A stretch of 57,050 bases of DNA from Nocardia seriolae NBRC 15557 (GCF_007990715.1 NZ_BJWY01000032.1:1-57050); one strand, 5' to 3'; shown: positions 1 to 8,884, numbered from the stretch's first letter. The notes: generated by a model from the letters alone, not told the origin. A program made the numbers and translations.

Positions 1-113
1 GCGCTGCCCGGGCCTATCTACTAACGTCCGCAGCCCGGTCCATGACGGCAGACGAAGAGCAGCAACTCGCTGACTTCGACGCGACCTGCGAGGAGTGGCG
101 CAACGGTGCGTAG
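1..113 (+). CDS. Partial small protein, probable antitoxin of a toxin-antitoxin pair (5' end outside window)
   Basis: The frame is open from the left edge to a TAG at 111-113. Its acidic tail contains ADEEQQLADFD and CEEWRNGA. It overlaps the GTG start of the next gene by 8 bases, the arrangement usual for antitoxin-toxin pairs. An internal ATG at 42 would give only 23 residues, so the true start probably lies upstream of the window. The call rests on the overlap and on the MazF-like partner; no DNA-binding domain is visible in the part seen. Confidence 0.5.
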   Translation, partial: AARAYLLTSAARSMTADEEQQLADFDATCEEWRNGA

Positions 114-411
114 AGGAGACGTCTATCGGATCATTACGGTGACCGGCAGAGCGATGAACGCGCTGGTCATTTCCGATCTCGATGTCGCCGAGCCGATCGG
201 CTACATCTTCATCACCCCCATCGTGGAATCGCCGGGCACACGCCAGCATGTGACCGCGCCGATTTCCGCCGTCGAGAACGGTTCCGCCGTCGTCTGGCGC
301 ACACAGGCTGTCCCTATCGCCCACCTCGAGAAGGGCGAGTTCGCCGGACGGGCTACCACCACCGAATTGGCCGAGGTCGACTCGCTATTGAAGGCGCTCT
401 TCGGGCTTTAG
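106..411 (+). CDS. MazF/PemK-like toxin (probable mRNA interferase)
   Basis: This 101-residue protein starts MRRGDVYRI, the typical first strand of the MazF/PemK/CcdB fold, and continues with alternating short beta segments and a C-terminal helix (ELAEVDSLLKALFGL). Family members cleave mRNA or poison gyrase and are neutralised by the upstream partner. The GTG start lies inside the last codons of the upstream gene, implying translational coupling. Its 3' end overlaps the convergent proZ gene by 27 bases. The length fits MazF (about 100-115 residues). A CcdB-type target cannot be excluded. Confidence 0.75.
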   Translation: MRRGDVYRIITVTGRAMNALVISDLDVAEPIGYIFITPIVESPGTRQHVTAPISAVENGSAVVWRTQAVPIAHLEKGEFAGRATTTELAEVDSLLKALFGL

Positions 412-1098
412 CGGTCGCGCGGGAGCGGTGACGCGGCGCAGGCGGCCCGTGCCCGGGGCGCTGAGCCACACCGCGAAGGCCAGCAGGCCGTCCAGTACGA
501 GCGCCAGGGCGGCCACCAGGATCGCGCCTACGAGGACCTTGTCGTAGCGGTAGAGGCTGATGCCGTCGAAGATGTATCGGCCCAGGCCGCCCAGATTCAC
601 GTAGGCGGCGATGGTGGCGGTGGCGACGACCTGGAGGGTGGCCGCGCGCAGACCGCTCAGCAGCACCGGCAGCGCGTTGGGCAGCTCGACCTGGAGCAGC
701 ACCCGCGGCTCGCTCATGCCCATGGCCCGGGAGGCGTCGACTACGGTCGGGTCCACATTCGCGATGCCCGCGTAGGAGCCCGCCAGCAGGGGTGGGATGC
801 CGACGGTCAGCAGGGCGAGGAGTGGCGGGGTCAGGCCCAGTCCGAGCCAGAGCACGACGAAGGTGAGCACGCCCAGGGTCGGCAGCGCGCGCATGGAGTT
901 GGCGAACCCGACGATGAGCGCCGAGCCGCGGCGGGTGTGCCCGATCAGCAGGCCGATCGGGACCGCGATCGCCGCCGAGAGGCCGACGGCCAGCAGGCTG
1001 TACCAGAGGTGCTGGAGGATGCGCTGCCAGATTCCGGCCGGGCCGGACCAGTTCGCACCGTCGGTGAGGAAGGACCAGGCGTCGGCGAAAAGGCTCAT
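385..1098 (-). CDS. proZ: Osmoprotectant (glycine betaine/choline-type) ABC transporter permease
   Basis: A 237-residue inner-membrane permease of the ProW/OpuAB class with about five to six hydrophobic segments. The EAA-like loop is around VDASRAMGMSEPRVLLQVELPNALPVLL, where permeases contact the ATPase. It is the last gene of a four-gene operon (binding protein, ATPase, permease, permease), the order of M. tuberculosis proX-proV-proW-proZ. The ATG at 1098 overlaps the TGA of proW by four bases (ATGA). The conserved frame would run further upstream, but only in the shadow of proW. Together with ProW it forms the channel for compatible-solute uptake. Confidence 0.9.
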   Translation of the reverse strand: MSLFADAWSFLTDGANWSGPAGIWQRILQHLWYSLLAVGLSAAIAVPIGLLIGHTRRGSALIVGFANSMRALPTLGVLTFVVLWLGLGLTPPLLALLTVGIPPLLAGSYAGIANVDPTVVDASRAMGMSEPRVLLQVELPNALPVLLSGLRAATLQVVATATIAAYVNLGGLGRYIFDGISLYRYDKVLVGAILVAALALVLDGLLAFAVWLSAPGTGRLRRVTAPARPLKPEERLQ

Positions 1099-1736
1099 GC
1101 CGCATGTCCTTTCAGCCACGGCGTGGCCAATCTGCCCAGCACGTACAGCAATCGGTCCACGATGAGGGCCAGCACCAGCACGACGAGGATGCCCGCGATG
1201 ATCTCGTCGGGATAGTCGCGCTGATAGCCCTGGGTGAACAGCTTGCCCAGCCCGCCGACGCCGATCAGCGCGCCGACGGTGACCATGGAGATATTGGTGA
1301 CCGCCACCACGCGCAGGTTGGCCACGAAAACCGGTAGGGCCAGGGGGAATTCGACGGTGAGCACGCGCCGCAGCCGGGTGTAGCCGATGGCGTCGGCGGC
1401 GTCGAGGGTCTCGGCGGGCACCGAATCCAGGGCCGTCGGCACCGCGGTGACGAGCAGCGCCACCGAGTAGATGGTGAGGGCGATAACGACATTCAGCGGA
1501 TCGATGACCCCGATGTTCAGCAGCGGCGGCAGAATCACGAACAGCGCCAGCGACGGAATCGTGTAGGCGATGCTGGCGGCGGTGGTGGTGATCCGCCGCA
1601 GCCATCGCGCCCGCGACGCCAGCGCCCCCGCCGGGACGGCGATCGCCAGGCCGAGCAGCAGCGGCAGCAGCGCCAGATACAGGTGGGTGCGGGCGTATCC
1701 GGCGATCTCGTCGAAATTGTCGATGAGGTACCTCAC
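1095..1736 (-). CDS. proW: Osmoprotectant ABC transporter permease
   Basis: A 213-residue membrane protein of the binding-protein-dependent transport family. It opens MRYLIDNFDEIAGYARTHLY, then has a hydrophobic segment, and carries the permease loop AADAIGYTRLRRVLTVEFPLALPV (about residues 115-140). It starts with GTG at 1736 and overlaps the ATPase stop (GTGA), and itself overlaps proZ (ATGA), so the three genes are translationally coupled. It pairs with the other permease to form a heterodimeric membrane channel. Length and order match M. tuberculosis proW. Confidence 0.92.
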   Translation of the reverse strand: MRYLIDNFDEIAGYARTHLYLALLPLLLGLAIAVPAGALASRARWLRRITTTAASIAYTIPSLALFVILPPLLNIGVIDPLNVVIALTIYSVALLVTAVPTALDSVPAETLDAADAIGYTRLRRVLTVEFPLALPVFVANLRVVAVTNISMVTVGALIGVGGLGKLFTQGYQRDYPDEIIAGILVVLVLALIVDRLLYVLGRLATPWLKGHAA

Positions 1737-2878
1737 CGGGACTCCTCGAAGAAGGCCCGGTTGCGTTGGGCGTCCTCGGCGGTGCGCTGGCGATGCAGCT
1801 GTTCGAGCACGTCGCGGGCGTGTATCGCACCCACGGCCGCGCCGGAATCATCGATGGCCACACCGATTTCCGAGGGGGAGGAGATGGCGGCGTCGAGGGC
1901 TTGACGCAGGTCGCCACCGGGCGGGAAGAGCGAGCCGCCCGCGGCCACGCTGTTCGCGAGGGCGTGCCCGGCGCGTACCCCTTCCACGCCGGTGGTGTCG
2001 ATCCAGCCCACCGGCTTCTTCGCGTCGTCGATGACCAGCCGCCATTCGCCCTTCGCCAAACGGATCTCGTGCACCCGGTCGGGCGTAACCGTCGAAAGTT
2101 CGTGCAGTGGAACCGTTTCGGCCGATCGGAACGAGAGCTCCCGGTAACCGCGGTCACGGCCCACGAATCCGGCCACGAAATCGGTTGCGGGCTGGGCGAG
2201 TACGGTCCGCGGTACATCGTGCTGCTGGAGGTAGCCGCCCGGCCCGAAGACGGCGATGTGATCGCCCAGCTTGATCGCCTCGTCGATATCGTGGGTGACG
2301 AAGACGATGGTCTTGTGCATTTCGGCCTGCAACCGCAGCATCTCTGCCTGCAACTCGGTGCGCACCACCGGGTCGACGGCGCTGAACGGCTCGTCCATCA
2401 ACAGGATCGGCGGATCGGCCGCCAGCGCCCGCGCCACGCCGACCCGTTGCTGCTGACCGCCGGACAGCTGCGCCGGATAGCGTTGCGCCAGACCGCGATC
2501 CAGCCCGACGCGATCCATCACCTCCAGCGCCGCCTTGCGGGCGGCCCGGCGGGTCTGCCCGCGCAGCACCGGCACGGTGGCCACATTGTCGACCACGCTG
2601 CGATGCGGCAGCAGCCCCGCGTTCTGGATCACATACCCGATGCCCAGCCGCAGCTTGACCGGGTTGATGCGCGAAATATCCTGCCCGCCACCGGTGATCG
2701 TCCCCGCGGTGGGCCCGATCATGCGGTTGATCATGCGCATGGAGGTCGTCTTGCCGCATCCGGACGGCCCGACGAACACGGTGAACGACCCCGATTCGAT
2801 GCGCAGATCGAGGTGGTGGACGGCGGTGGTGCCGTCCGGGTACGTCTTGCTGACGCCGGAGAATTCGATGTCGGACAC
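1733..2878 (-). CDS. proV: Osmoprotectant ABC transporter ATP-binding protein with CBS-like tail
   Basis: A 381-residue ATPase. Walker A is GPSGCGKTT (about residues 38-46), the signature is LSGGQQQRVGVARAL (about 138-152), and Walker B is ILLMDEPFSAVD (about 159-170) with the switch His in FVTHDID. The C-terminal 120 residues resemble the CBS region by which OpuA/ProV proteins sense ionic strength. It starts with GTG at 2878, preceded by GGAGGG, 15 bases after the binding-protein gene. It energises uptake through ProW/ProZ. Confidence 0.95.
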   Translation of the reverse strand: MSDIEFSGVSKTYPDGTTAVHHLDLRIESGSFTVFVGPSGCGKTTSMRMINRMIGPTAGTITGGGQDISRINPVKLRLGIGYVIQNAGLLPHRSVVDNVATVPVLRGQTRRAARKAALEVMDRVGLDRGLAQRYPAQLSGGQQQRVGVARALAADPPILLMDEPFSAVDPVVRTELQAEMLRLQAEMHKTIVFVTHDIDEAIKLGDHIAVFGPGGYLQQHDVPRTVLAQPATDFVAGFVGRDRGYRELSFRSAETVPLHELSTVTPDRVHEIRLAKGEWRLVIDDAKKPVGWIDTTGVEGVRAGHALANSVAAGGSLFPPGGDLRQALDAAISSPSEIGVAIDDSGAAVGAIHARDVLEQLHRQRTAEDAQRNRAFFEESR

Positions 2879-2893
2879 CGTGTCACGCCCTCC

Positions 2894-3883
2894 CTATGCG
2901 ATCGGCTTGTCGAGCCCCTGCGCGGCGACCCACTGCTTGGCGGCCGTGGCCGGCTCGGTCTTGCTGCTGCCGGAGACGGCGGTGTTGAGCGAGATGAGCT
3001 CGGCGGTGGTCAGTTTCGCCGATACGGCATCGAGCACCTTGAGCAGCTTGTCGCTCTTCTTGGCGGTATTGAACAGCGGCACCACGTTCTGCGGCGGGAA
3101 GTTGTGCTTGGGGTCGGCCAGCACCACCAGGTTGTTGGCGGTGATGGCGGGAGAGGTGGTGAAGATGTCAGCCGCGGTGACCTGGCCGTCGACCAGCGCC
3201 TTCACGGTGGCCGGGCCGCTGCCGTCGGCGATCGGCACGAAGTTGGCGGCCGGAATGTCGAGGCCGTAGTTCTTCTTCAGACCGGGCAGTCCGCCCGGGC
3301 GCTCGGCGAATTCCGCGGGCGCGGCCAGTTTCACCTCGGATGAGTGCGTGGCCAGGTCGGCGATGCTCTTCAGATTCCACTTGTCGGCGGTGGCCTTGGT
3401 GACCACGACCGCGTCGGAGTCCTCACCCGGCGCCGGGGTGCCGATGGCGAGCTGATCGCCCAGCGCCTTGGTCAGCGCCGCGTTCACCTCGTCGGGCGAG
3501 GTGGCGGTGCTCGACTTGTCCAGGTACTGCAGCAGGTTGCCGGTGTAGTCCGGGATCAGCGAGATGGCGCACTGCTTCAGTGCGGGCACGTAAGCCTCGC
3601 GGCTGCCGATATTGAGCTTGGAGTCGATGCTGAACCCGTTGGCGCGCAACGCTTCCGCGTACACATCGGCGACGGTCTCGGATTCCGGGAAGTTGGCCGA
3701 GCCGACGGTCACCTTATTGGTGTCGGAGCCGCAGTCGCCCCCGCCGCCGAGCGGGTTGGACTTACCGCCGCCACAGGCGGACAGCGCCATGGCCGCGGCC
3801 AACGCCACCGACGCGGCGAGAATCCTGAATACGGTCCGGGCGGTGCGCCTGCCGTCGGCGCGCGTGGTGATGAGCGAGTGCAC
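2894..3883 (-). CDS. proX: Osmoprotectant-binding lipoprotein (OpuAC/ProX type)
   Basis: A 329-residue exported binding protein, first gene of the importer operon. After a basic N-terminus (RRTAR) and a hydrophobic stretch comes the lipobox LSAC at about residues 34-37, so the mature protein should be anchored at Cys37. The mature part starts VTVGSANFPESETVADVYAEAL, typical of the OpuAC/QAT family that binds quaternary amines. The GTG start at 3883 has an AAGGA ribosome site five bases upstream. The solute is inferred from the family only. Confidence 0.93.
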   Translation of the reverse strand: MHSLITTRADGRRTARTVFRILAASVALAAAMALSACGGGKSNPLGGGGDCGSDTNKVTVGSANFPESETVADVYAEALRANGFSIDSKLNIGSREAYVPALKQCAISLIPDYTGNLLQYLDKSSTATSPDEVNAALTKALGDQLAIGTPAPGEDSDAVVVTKATADKWNLKSIADLATHSSEVKLAAPAEFAERPGGLPGLKKNYGLDIPAANFVPIADGSGPATVKALVDGQVTAADIFTTSPAITANNLVVLADPKHNFPPQNVVPLFNTAKKSDKLLKVLDAVSAKLTTAELISLNTAVSGSSKTEPATAAKQWVAAQGLDKPIA

Positions 3884-4090
3884 TGTCGTCCTTCCGAGCG
3901 GGGTGCCTGCGGCGTGCGGGATGAATGGACCACCCCGAAACAGACCTAACTGTCCATATTGCCCGCTCTGTTCCGCGAACGTTGCCTACCCGAGGTCGGT
4001 TTCGCGATCTGGCGGATGCGGCCGAGCCATCCTCCCCGGCGTCCGCACCCTCCGGAAGCACTGCGATCAGGCTGCGGCAGACTGTTGCGG

Positions 4091-5020
4091 GTGTCCGCCG
4101 CAACAGCCGCTCTCGCGCGCCGCCTGACCCGTCCGCTGCTGGTCGCGGTGGTGGCGGCGGTCGCCGTCGCCTGCGGGAGCACCGACTCCGGGCCGGTATT
4201 GACCGTCGGCGCGGGCAATTCCGCGGAATCGATGATGATCGCCGAGATCTACGCGGGCGCGCTGGCGCGAAGCGGGCTGCACACGCGGACCAAGGAGCGC
4301 ATGGGGGAGCGCAAGGACCTGCTCGCCGGGCTCGACTCGGACAGTATCGCGCTGTTCGGGGACGTCAGCGGGGATCTGCTGGCCGCGCTGGACTCGACCT
4401 CGATGGTGACCAAACCGGACGAGGTCAATGCGGCAGTGTCCAAGGCGCTTCCGGAAGGCGTGGTCGACTCCGATCCGGCCGACGGCACCGACCTGCGCCC
4501 CACCGTGGTCGCCGCCGCCTCCCGGCCCGCCGACTTCCCGTCCTCGCTGCAGAACCTGGGCCCGCGCTGCGAGGAGCTCAATATCGGCATCACCACCGGC
4601 CCGCCGCTGGACGCCCTGCGCGCCCCGCTGGATCCCATCCGCGACGTGCTGAACCCCCTGCGCAATGTCTACCACTGCGAATTCGCGCACGCGGTGACCT
4701 TCACCACCGACGCGACCCTGCGAAAAGCCCTCTCCGAAGGGGAGATCCAGCTCGCCGTGCTGACCGGACCGCCGTCCTTCCTCCCCGACGGCGGCGCGGA
4801 CCTGACCCCGCTCGCCGACCCGGACTACGCTTTCCGCGCCGCGAGCGTCCTGCCGGTCATCCGCAAGGCCGCCCTCACCGACCAGCAGATTCGCAAACTC
4901 AATTACGTCGCAGGCGAACTCACCACCGTCGAGCTGGCCGACATGATCCACCAGGTCCGCGACCAGGGCGCGATCCCATCCGCCGTCGCCCGCGTCTGGC
5001 TCGACGCCCACGCGCTGTGA
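4091..5020 (+). CDS. Second ProX/OpuAC-like solute-binding lipoprotein
   Basis: From the GTG at 4091 the protein is 309 residues. It has a basic start (ARRLTR), a hydrophobic segment and the lipobox VAVAC followed by GSTDSG, so it should be a lipoprotein. The mature domain begins LTVGAGNSAESMMIAEIYAGAL and shares the family pattern with the ProX encoded divergently (including TKPDEVNAA). A longer frame opens at 3959, but it places 44 non-signal-like residues before the signal, so the GTG is preferred. It has no permease or ATPase partner and may feed the proVWZ channel with a different ligand, or act as a regulatory paralogue. Confidence 0.82.
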   Translation: MSAATAALARRLTRPLLVAVVAAVAVACGSTDSGPVLTVGAGNSAESMMIAEIYAGALARSGLHTRTKERMGERKDLLAGLDSDSIALFGDVSGDLLAALDSTSMVTKPDEVNAAVSKALPEGVVDSDPADGTDLRPTVVAAASRPADFPSSLQNLGPRCEELNIGITTGPPLDALRAPLDPIRDVLNPLRNVYHCEFAHAVTFTTDATLRKALSEGEIQLAVLTGPPSFLPDGGADLTPLADPDYAFRAASVLPVIRKAALTDQQIRKLNYVAGELTTVELADMIHQVRDQGAIPSAVARVWLDAHAL

Positions 5021-5070
5021 ACGGGCGAGCGATCTGCTCGAACCACCCCGGCCGTCTCGTGCGGCGATCG

Positions 5071-6498
5071 CTACGAGTGCGAGGTCCGGTCTGTCGGCGC
5101 GCCGAGCAGTGAGCGGGTGAGAGCCGAAGCGGCGTCGTTCATTTCGGCCAGCGCGGCGGTCAGCTCGGCATCGTCCACGATCACCCGGTCCCGTTCCGGT
5201 TGTGCGGTAATGGCGCGCAGTGCCGCGCGGCGGAGCAGTTCCTTGATGAAGGAGGCGGTCTGCTCGGCGGTGGCCGCGACGATCGGGCCGAGGTCGGCGG
5301 TCACGGTCAGACCGCTGCTGTAGAGGGCGAGCAGTGCCGCGCGGCCGCGGGCGTCCGGTCGCGGGATCTCCACCGCGAGATCCACGCGGCCGGGCCGGTC
5401 GGCCAGCGCCGTCTCGAGTTCCCCGGCGCGATTGGTGGTCAGCAAGAAGGTGACATCGGCGTCGCCGCCGATGCCGTCCATGGCATCGAGCAGGCTGAAC
5501 AGCAGGGGATTTCCGCTGGGGCTGTAACTGCGGTCCTTGGCGATGAGGTCGACGTCCTCGACCACGACCACGCTCGGTTGCAGGCGTCGCGCCAGCGCGG
5601 CGGCGGGATCGATCATGCGCATGGCCGGACCGCTGATCACGATGACGGTCGTGTCGGGAAGCCGCCCCATCAGATATCGGACGGTGTGGGTCTTGCCGGT
5701 GCCGGGTGCACCGTGCAGCAGCAGACCGCGCTTCACGTGCTGCCCGGCCGCCCGCAATCGCTGCCCGTACTCGGCGATGCCGACGGTGTGACGTTCGATC
5801 AGATCCAGCACGCCGTCGGGCAGCACCACGTCCGCCGGGCTCAGGTGCGGGCGCGGCAGGAAACTGACCAACTCGTTGCCGCGATGCTCACTGACTCCGA
5901 AGGACAGCACCTGACCCCGGTACACGTCGTGCTCGGCCATCAGCTGTTCGATCCGCTCGCGGGCGGCGGTGGCGGTAACCCGTTCGGCCGCAAGCACGAC
6001 CAGCTGACACATCTGATTCCCGTACCGGGGATCCGCGCCGCGCACGCACAGCACCACCGGCTCACGGTTCGGCGCGGTGGTGTTCACCAGGCCGAGCTTC
6101 ACGGCCTCGGTGGATTTGTCCGGGCCGATGGCCACCGTCGTGTAATCGACCGTGCCGAGTTCATAGAACCCGTGGCGGCGGGCATGGGTCAGCAGTCCCA
6201 TGAGGTCGTCGCCCGACCGCTGCGCCCCCGCTATCCCGAACCAGTCGGGCGCGGACCCGCATTCGGCCACATAGGCATCCACCCCGCGCTGGACATTCGC
6301 GTGCTCCCACCCCGGCCACTCCTGGGTCACCATCGTGACCGCGGTCAGCTCCACCCCCAAATGCCCGAACACCTTCTCCACCAGCGGATTGACCTGCCCG
6401 TCCCCGGACACCGCATCCGCCGTGGCCTTGATGATCCGCTGCAGTTCCGCCGCGAACTCCCCGGCGTCGAACGCCTCACTCCCCATCCAGCCAAGCAT
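5071..6498 (-). CDS. AAA family ATPase with uncharacterised N-terminal half
   Basis: A 475-residue protein from the ATG at 6498, which follows a G-rich stretch; a TTG at 6522 and an ATG at 6486 are alternatives. Residues about 1-240 match nothing I recognise. The AAA module follows: Walker A GAPGTGKT (about 263-270), Walker B VVVVEDVD (about 310-317), sensor-1 LLTTNRA and an arginine finger region ALADRPGRVD, then a helical lid. It has no metalloprotease motif and no transmembrane segment, so it is a cytoplasmic remodelling ATPase rather than FtsH. It is convergent with the lipoprotein gene, and no functional partner is evident nearby. Confidence 0.85.
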   Translation of the reverse strand: MLGWMGSEAFDAGEFAAELQRIIKATADAVSGDGQVNPLVEKVFGHLGVELTAVTMVTQEWPGWEHANVQRGVDAYVAECGSAPDWFGIAGAQRSGDDLMGLLTHARRHGFYELGTVDYTTVAIGPDKSTEAVKLGLVNTTAPNREPVVLCVRGADPRYGNQMCQLVVLAAERVTATAARERIEQLMAEHDVYRGQVLSFGVSEHRGNELVSFLPRPHLSPADVVLPDGVLDLIERHTVGIAEYGQRLRAAGQHVKRGLLLHGAPGTGKTHTVRYLMGRLPDTTVIVISGPAMRMIDPAAALARRLQPSVVVVEDVDLIAKDRSYSPSGNPLLFSLLDAMDGIGGDADVTFLLTTNRAGELETALADRPGRVDLAVEIPRPDARGRAALLALYSSGLTVTADLGPIVAATAEQTASFIKELLRRAALRAITAQPERDRVIVDDAELTAALAEMNDAASALTRSLLGAPTDRTSHS

Positions 6499-6635
6499 CC
6501 TCGCCCTACCCCTGCGCCGCAATGACTTTCGCCCGCTACCGTGGATGGTCCGGCCGCACGCCGACCCGCGTGCGTGGCACCCTGGCGGCCGCGCTCATCG
6601 TGGTCGCGCGATGGGGGAGTGTCCGCGCAACGGCG

Positions 6636-7283
6636 TCACTGTTGCAGTGCCGCAGCCAGATCCGCGCTCAGCGCCAGTGCCGGTAGCGATGCGACCAGCA
6701 TGTCGACGAGTGCCTCGCGGGTGATGGGTTTCTCGCGGAGCCAGGTGAGGACGACCTCTTCGACGAAGGCGATCCAGCCGCGGACGGCCAGGGCCAGACG
6801 CGGCTGGTCGGGGTCGTCGGCGGGGATGGGGGCCTCGGCGAGAATGCGTTCGGCGGTGGCCTGGCGGGCGTTCGCCACCAGTTCGGCCATTTCGGGACGC
6901 GTGCTGACCGGGCCGCGCAGCAATGCCTGGTAGGCCGAGCTGTTCTCGCTGACGTAGTCGATGTAGCGGTCGATGGAGTCGTGCAGCATGGCGTACAGGT
7001 CCAGGCTGCGGTCGGGGGCGGTGCGTTCCAGGAATTCGGCGTTGGCCTCGCGCAGGATGGCCAGCTGGAAGTCCTGCGTGGAGGAGAAGTAGTGGAACAG
7101 CAGGCCGCGGGAGATGCCGGCGCGGTCGGCGATCTCGGTGACGGAGATGTCCTCGAGATCGCGGTCGCGCAGCATTTCCACGCCCAGTGTGATGAGCTGC
7201 TGGCGGCGCTCGGCCGGGCTCAGGCGGACGCGCTTGCCGGCGGCTCCGGTTTCCGGTCTGCTCACGCTGCGCTCCTTGGTCAC
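6636..7283 (-). CDS. TetR family repressor of the adjacent monooxygenase operon
   Basis: A 215-residue protein with a basic N-terminal tail and a TetR helix-turn-helix at about residues 28-68 (ISVTEIADRAGISRGLLFHYF), followed by an all-helical ligand domain. The GTG start at 7283 lies 68 bases from the divergent monooxygenase gene. The gap holds a strong 33-bp dyad, so autorepression and repression of the operon are likely. In M. tuberculosis the related mymA cluster is controlled by the AraC-type VirS; here a TetR protein occupies that role by position. The ligand is unknown. Confidence 0.92.
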   Translation of the reverse strand: MTKERSVSRPETGAAGKRVRLSPAERRQQLITLGVEMLRDRDLEDISVTEIADRAGISRGLLFHYFSSTQDFQLAILREANAEFLERTAPDRSLDLYAMLHDSIDRYIDYVSENSSAYQALLRGPVSTRPEMAELVANARQATAERILAEAPIPADDPDQPRLALAVRGWIAFVEEVVLTWLREKPITREALVDMLVASLPALALSADLAAALQQ

Positions 7284-7296
7284 GAGTCCACTTTAC

Positions 7297-7329
7297 TGAA
7301 CGTGAGTCAATAGTATTGACTCGTGCTCA
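7297..7329. promoter_or_regulatory. Operator dyad between TetR gene and monooxygenase operon
   Basis: The core GAGTCAATAGTATTGACTC (7304-7322) is a perfect 9-bp inverted repeat around one G. Extended to 16-bp arms (TGAACGTGAGTCAATA against TGAGCACGAGTCAATA on the other strand), 13 of 16 positions match. It lies in the only gap between the divergent regulator and operon and overlaps the likely -35 (TTGACT) of the operon. This is the layout expected for TetR binding. Confidence 0.7.
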
Positions 7330-7344
7330 ATAAGACCCTACTCT
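7316..7344 (+). promoter_or_regulatory. Candidate promoter of the monooxygenase operon, probably leaderless
   Basis: TTGACT at 7316-7321 and TACTCT at 7339-7344 are spaced by 17 bases. Initiation about 7-8 bases downstream would fall on or beside the ATG at 7352. There is no ribosome binding site before that ATG, which fits a leaderless mRNA, common in actinobacteria. The -35 lies inside the dyad operator. The -10 match is modest. Confidence 0.4.
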
Positions 7345-7351
7345 CGCGTAT

Positions 7352-8884
7352 ATGAGTCGCAAGGTTACAGACAAAGCTGTCGGCAACAATGCTGCTCGGG
7401 CTGGTGCTCGGCACGCACACGTGATCATCGTGGGCAGCGGGTTCTCGGGCCTGGGCCTGGCCATCCGGCTGAGCCAGCAGGGCCGCTCCGACTATCTCGT
7501 GCTGGAGCGCGGGAACGATGTCGGCGGCACCTGGCGAGACAACACCTACCCGGGCGCGGCCTGCGATGTGCCCTCGCAGCTGTACTCGTACTCCTTCGCG
7601 CTCAACCCGGAGTGGTCGCGCTCGTTCTCCAAGCAGCCGGAGATCCAGCGCTACATCCAGGGCGTCGCCGACAAGTACGGCGTGCGCGACAAGCACATCT
7701 TCAACTGCGAGATGACCGGTGCGCAGTGGAACGCCGCCGACGCGCGCTGGGAGATCCAGACCAGCCAGGGCGCGTTCACCGCCGACATCCTGGTTTCGGC
7801 CGTCGGCGCGCTGTGCGAGCCCAACCTGCCGGACATCAAGGGCATCAACGACTTCCGGGGCGAGATCTTCCACTCCGCCCGCTGGAACCACGACTCCGAC
7901 CTGACCGGCAAGCGCGTCGCCGTCATCGGCACCGGCGCCTCCGCCATCCAGATCGTCCCGGCCATCGCGCCCAAGGTCGCGCACCTGGACGTCTATCAGC
8001 GCACCGCGCCCTGGCTGCTGCCCCGCAGCGACCGCGAGTACCTGGCCCCGGAGAAGTTCGCGCTCAAGCACATTCCGGCCCTGCGCGCGCTCTACCGCGC
8101 CGGCATCTATGCCGCCCGCGAGACCCAGGTGGTCGGTCTGGCCAAGTTCCCGCCCGCCATGCTCGCCCTCGAGGCCGTGGCGCGCGCCAAGCTGTTCGCC
8201 GAGGTGCGCGATCCGGAGCTGCGCCGCAAGGTCACCCCGGACTTCCGCATCGGCTGCAAGCGCATGCTCATCTCCAACGAGTACTACCCGGCGCTGAGCC
8301 GCGACAATGTCGATGTCGTCACCGATGGCATCAAGGAGATCCGCGAGGGCTCGATCGTCACCAAGGACGGAGTCGAGCGCGAGGTCGACGCCATCATCGT
8401 GGCCACCGGCTTCCACGTCACCGACTCGCCGGTCTACGACACCGTCTCCGGCCGCGACGGCCGTACCCTGGCAGAGGTTTTCGACGCCATCGGCCAGCAG
8501 GGCTACAAGGGCTCGGCCATCCACAACTACCCCAATATGTTCTTCATGCTGGGCCCGAACGTCGGCCTGGGCCACACCTCGATGGTGTTCATGATCGAAT
8601 CGCAGATCAACTACATCGCCGACGCGGTGGCGCAGTTCGACAAGCTGGGCCTGCGCACCGTCGAGGTCCGCAAGGACGTGCAGGACGAGTTCAATGCCGA
8701 GCTGCAGCGCAAGCTGCAGGGCGCGGTGTGGAGCACCGGCGGCTGCGCCTCCTGGTACCTCGACAAGCACGGCAACAACACCACGCTGTGGCCGGACTTC
8801 ACCTTCCGGTTCCGTAGTCTGCTGGAGCACTTCGACGTCTCGGCCTACGACACGACCACCGAGCCGGTCGCACTGGCCGTCTAG
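7352..8884 (+). CDS. Flavin-dependent monooxygenase, Baeyer-Villiger/MymA-like
   Basis: A 510-residue cytoplasmic flavoprotein. The FAD site GSGFSG is at 28-33, followed by the ERGNDVGGTWRDNTYPG region. A Baeyer-Villiger fingerprint F-x-G-x3-H-x3-W spans about 168-178, ending W-N where classic enzymes have W-P or W-D. The NADPH site GTGASA is at 193-198. The family uses NADPH and O2 to oxygenate ketones or lipids. It heads an operon with a short-chain dehydrogenase (36-base gap) and an esterase, the gene set of the M. tuberculosis mymA (Rv3083) cluster, which is linked to envelope lipid modification. The substrate is unknown. Confidence 0.94.
   Translation: MSRKVTDKAVGNNAARAGARHAHVIIVGSGFSGLGLAIRLSQQGRSDYLVLERGNDVGGTWRDNTYPGAACDVPSQLYSYSFALNPEWSRSFSKQPEIQRYIQGVADKYGVRDKHIFNCEMTGAQWNAADARWEIQTSQGAFTADILVSAVGALCEPNLPDIKGINDFRGEIFHSARWNHDSDLTGKRVAVIGTGASAIQIVPAIAPKVAHLDVYQRTAPWLLPRSDREYLAPEKFALKHIPALRALYRAGIYAARETQVVGLAKFPPAMLALEAVARAKLFAEVRDPELRRKVTPDFRIGCKRMLISNEYYPALSRDNVDVVTDGIKEIREGSIVTKDGVEREVDAIIVATGFHVTDSPVYDTVSGRDGRTLAEVFDAIGQQGYKGSAIHNYPNMFFMLGPNVGLGHTSMVFMIESQINYIADAVAQFDKLGLRTVEVRKDVQDEFNAELQRKLQGAVWSTGGCASWYLDKHGNNTTLWPDFTFRFRSLLEHFDVSAYDTTTEPVALAV

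Noticed and set aside
3959..4090. 44-residue N-terminal extension of the second ProX-like lipoprotein
   Set aside because: It would put a Pro/Arg-rich stretch ahead of a complete lipoprotein signal peptide.
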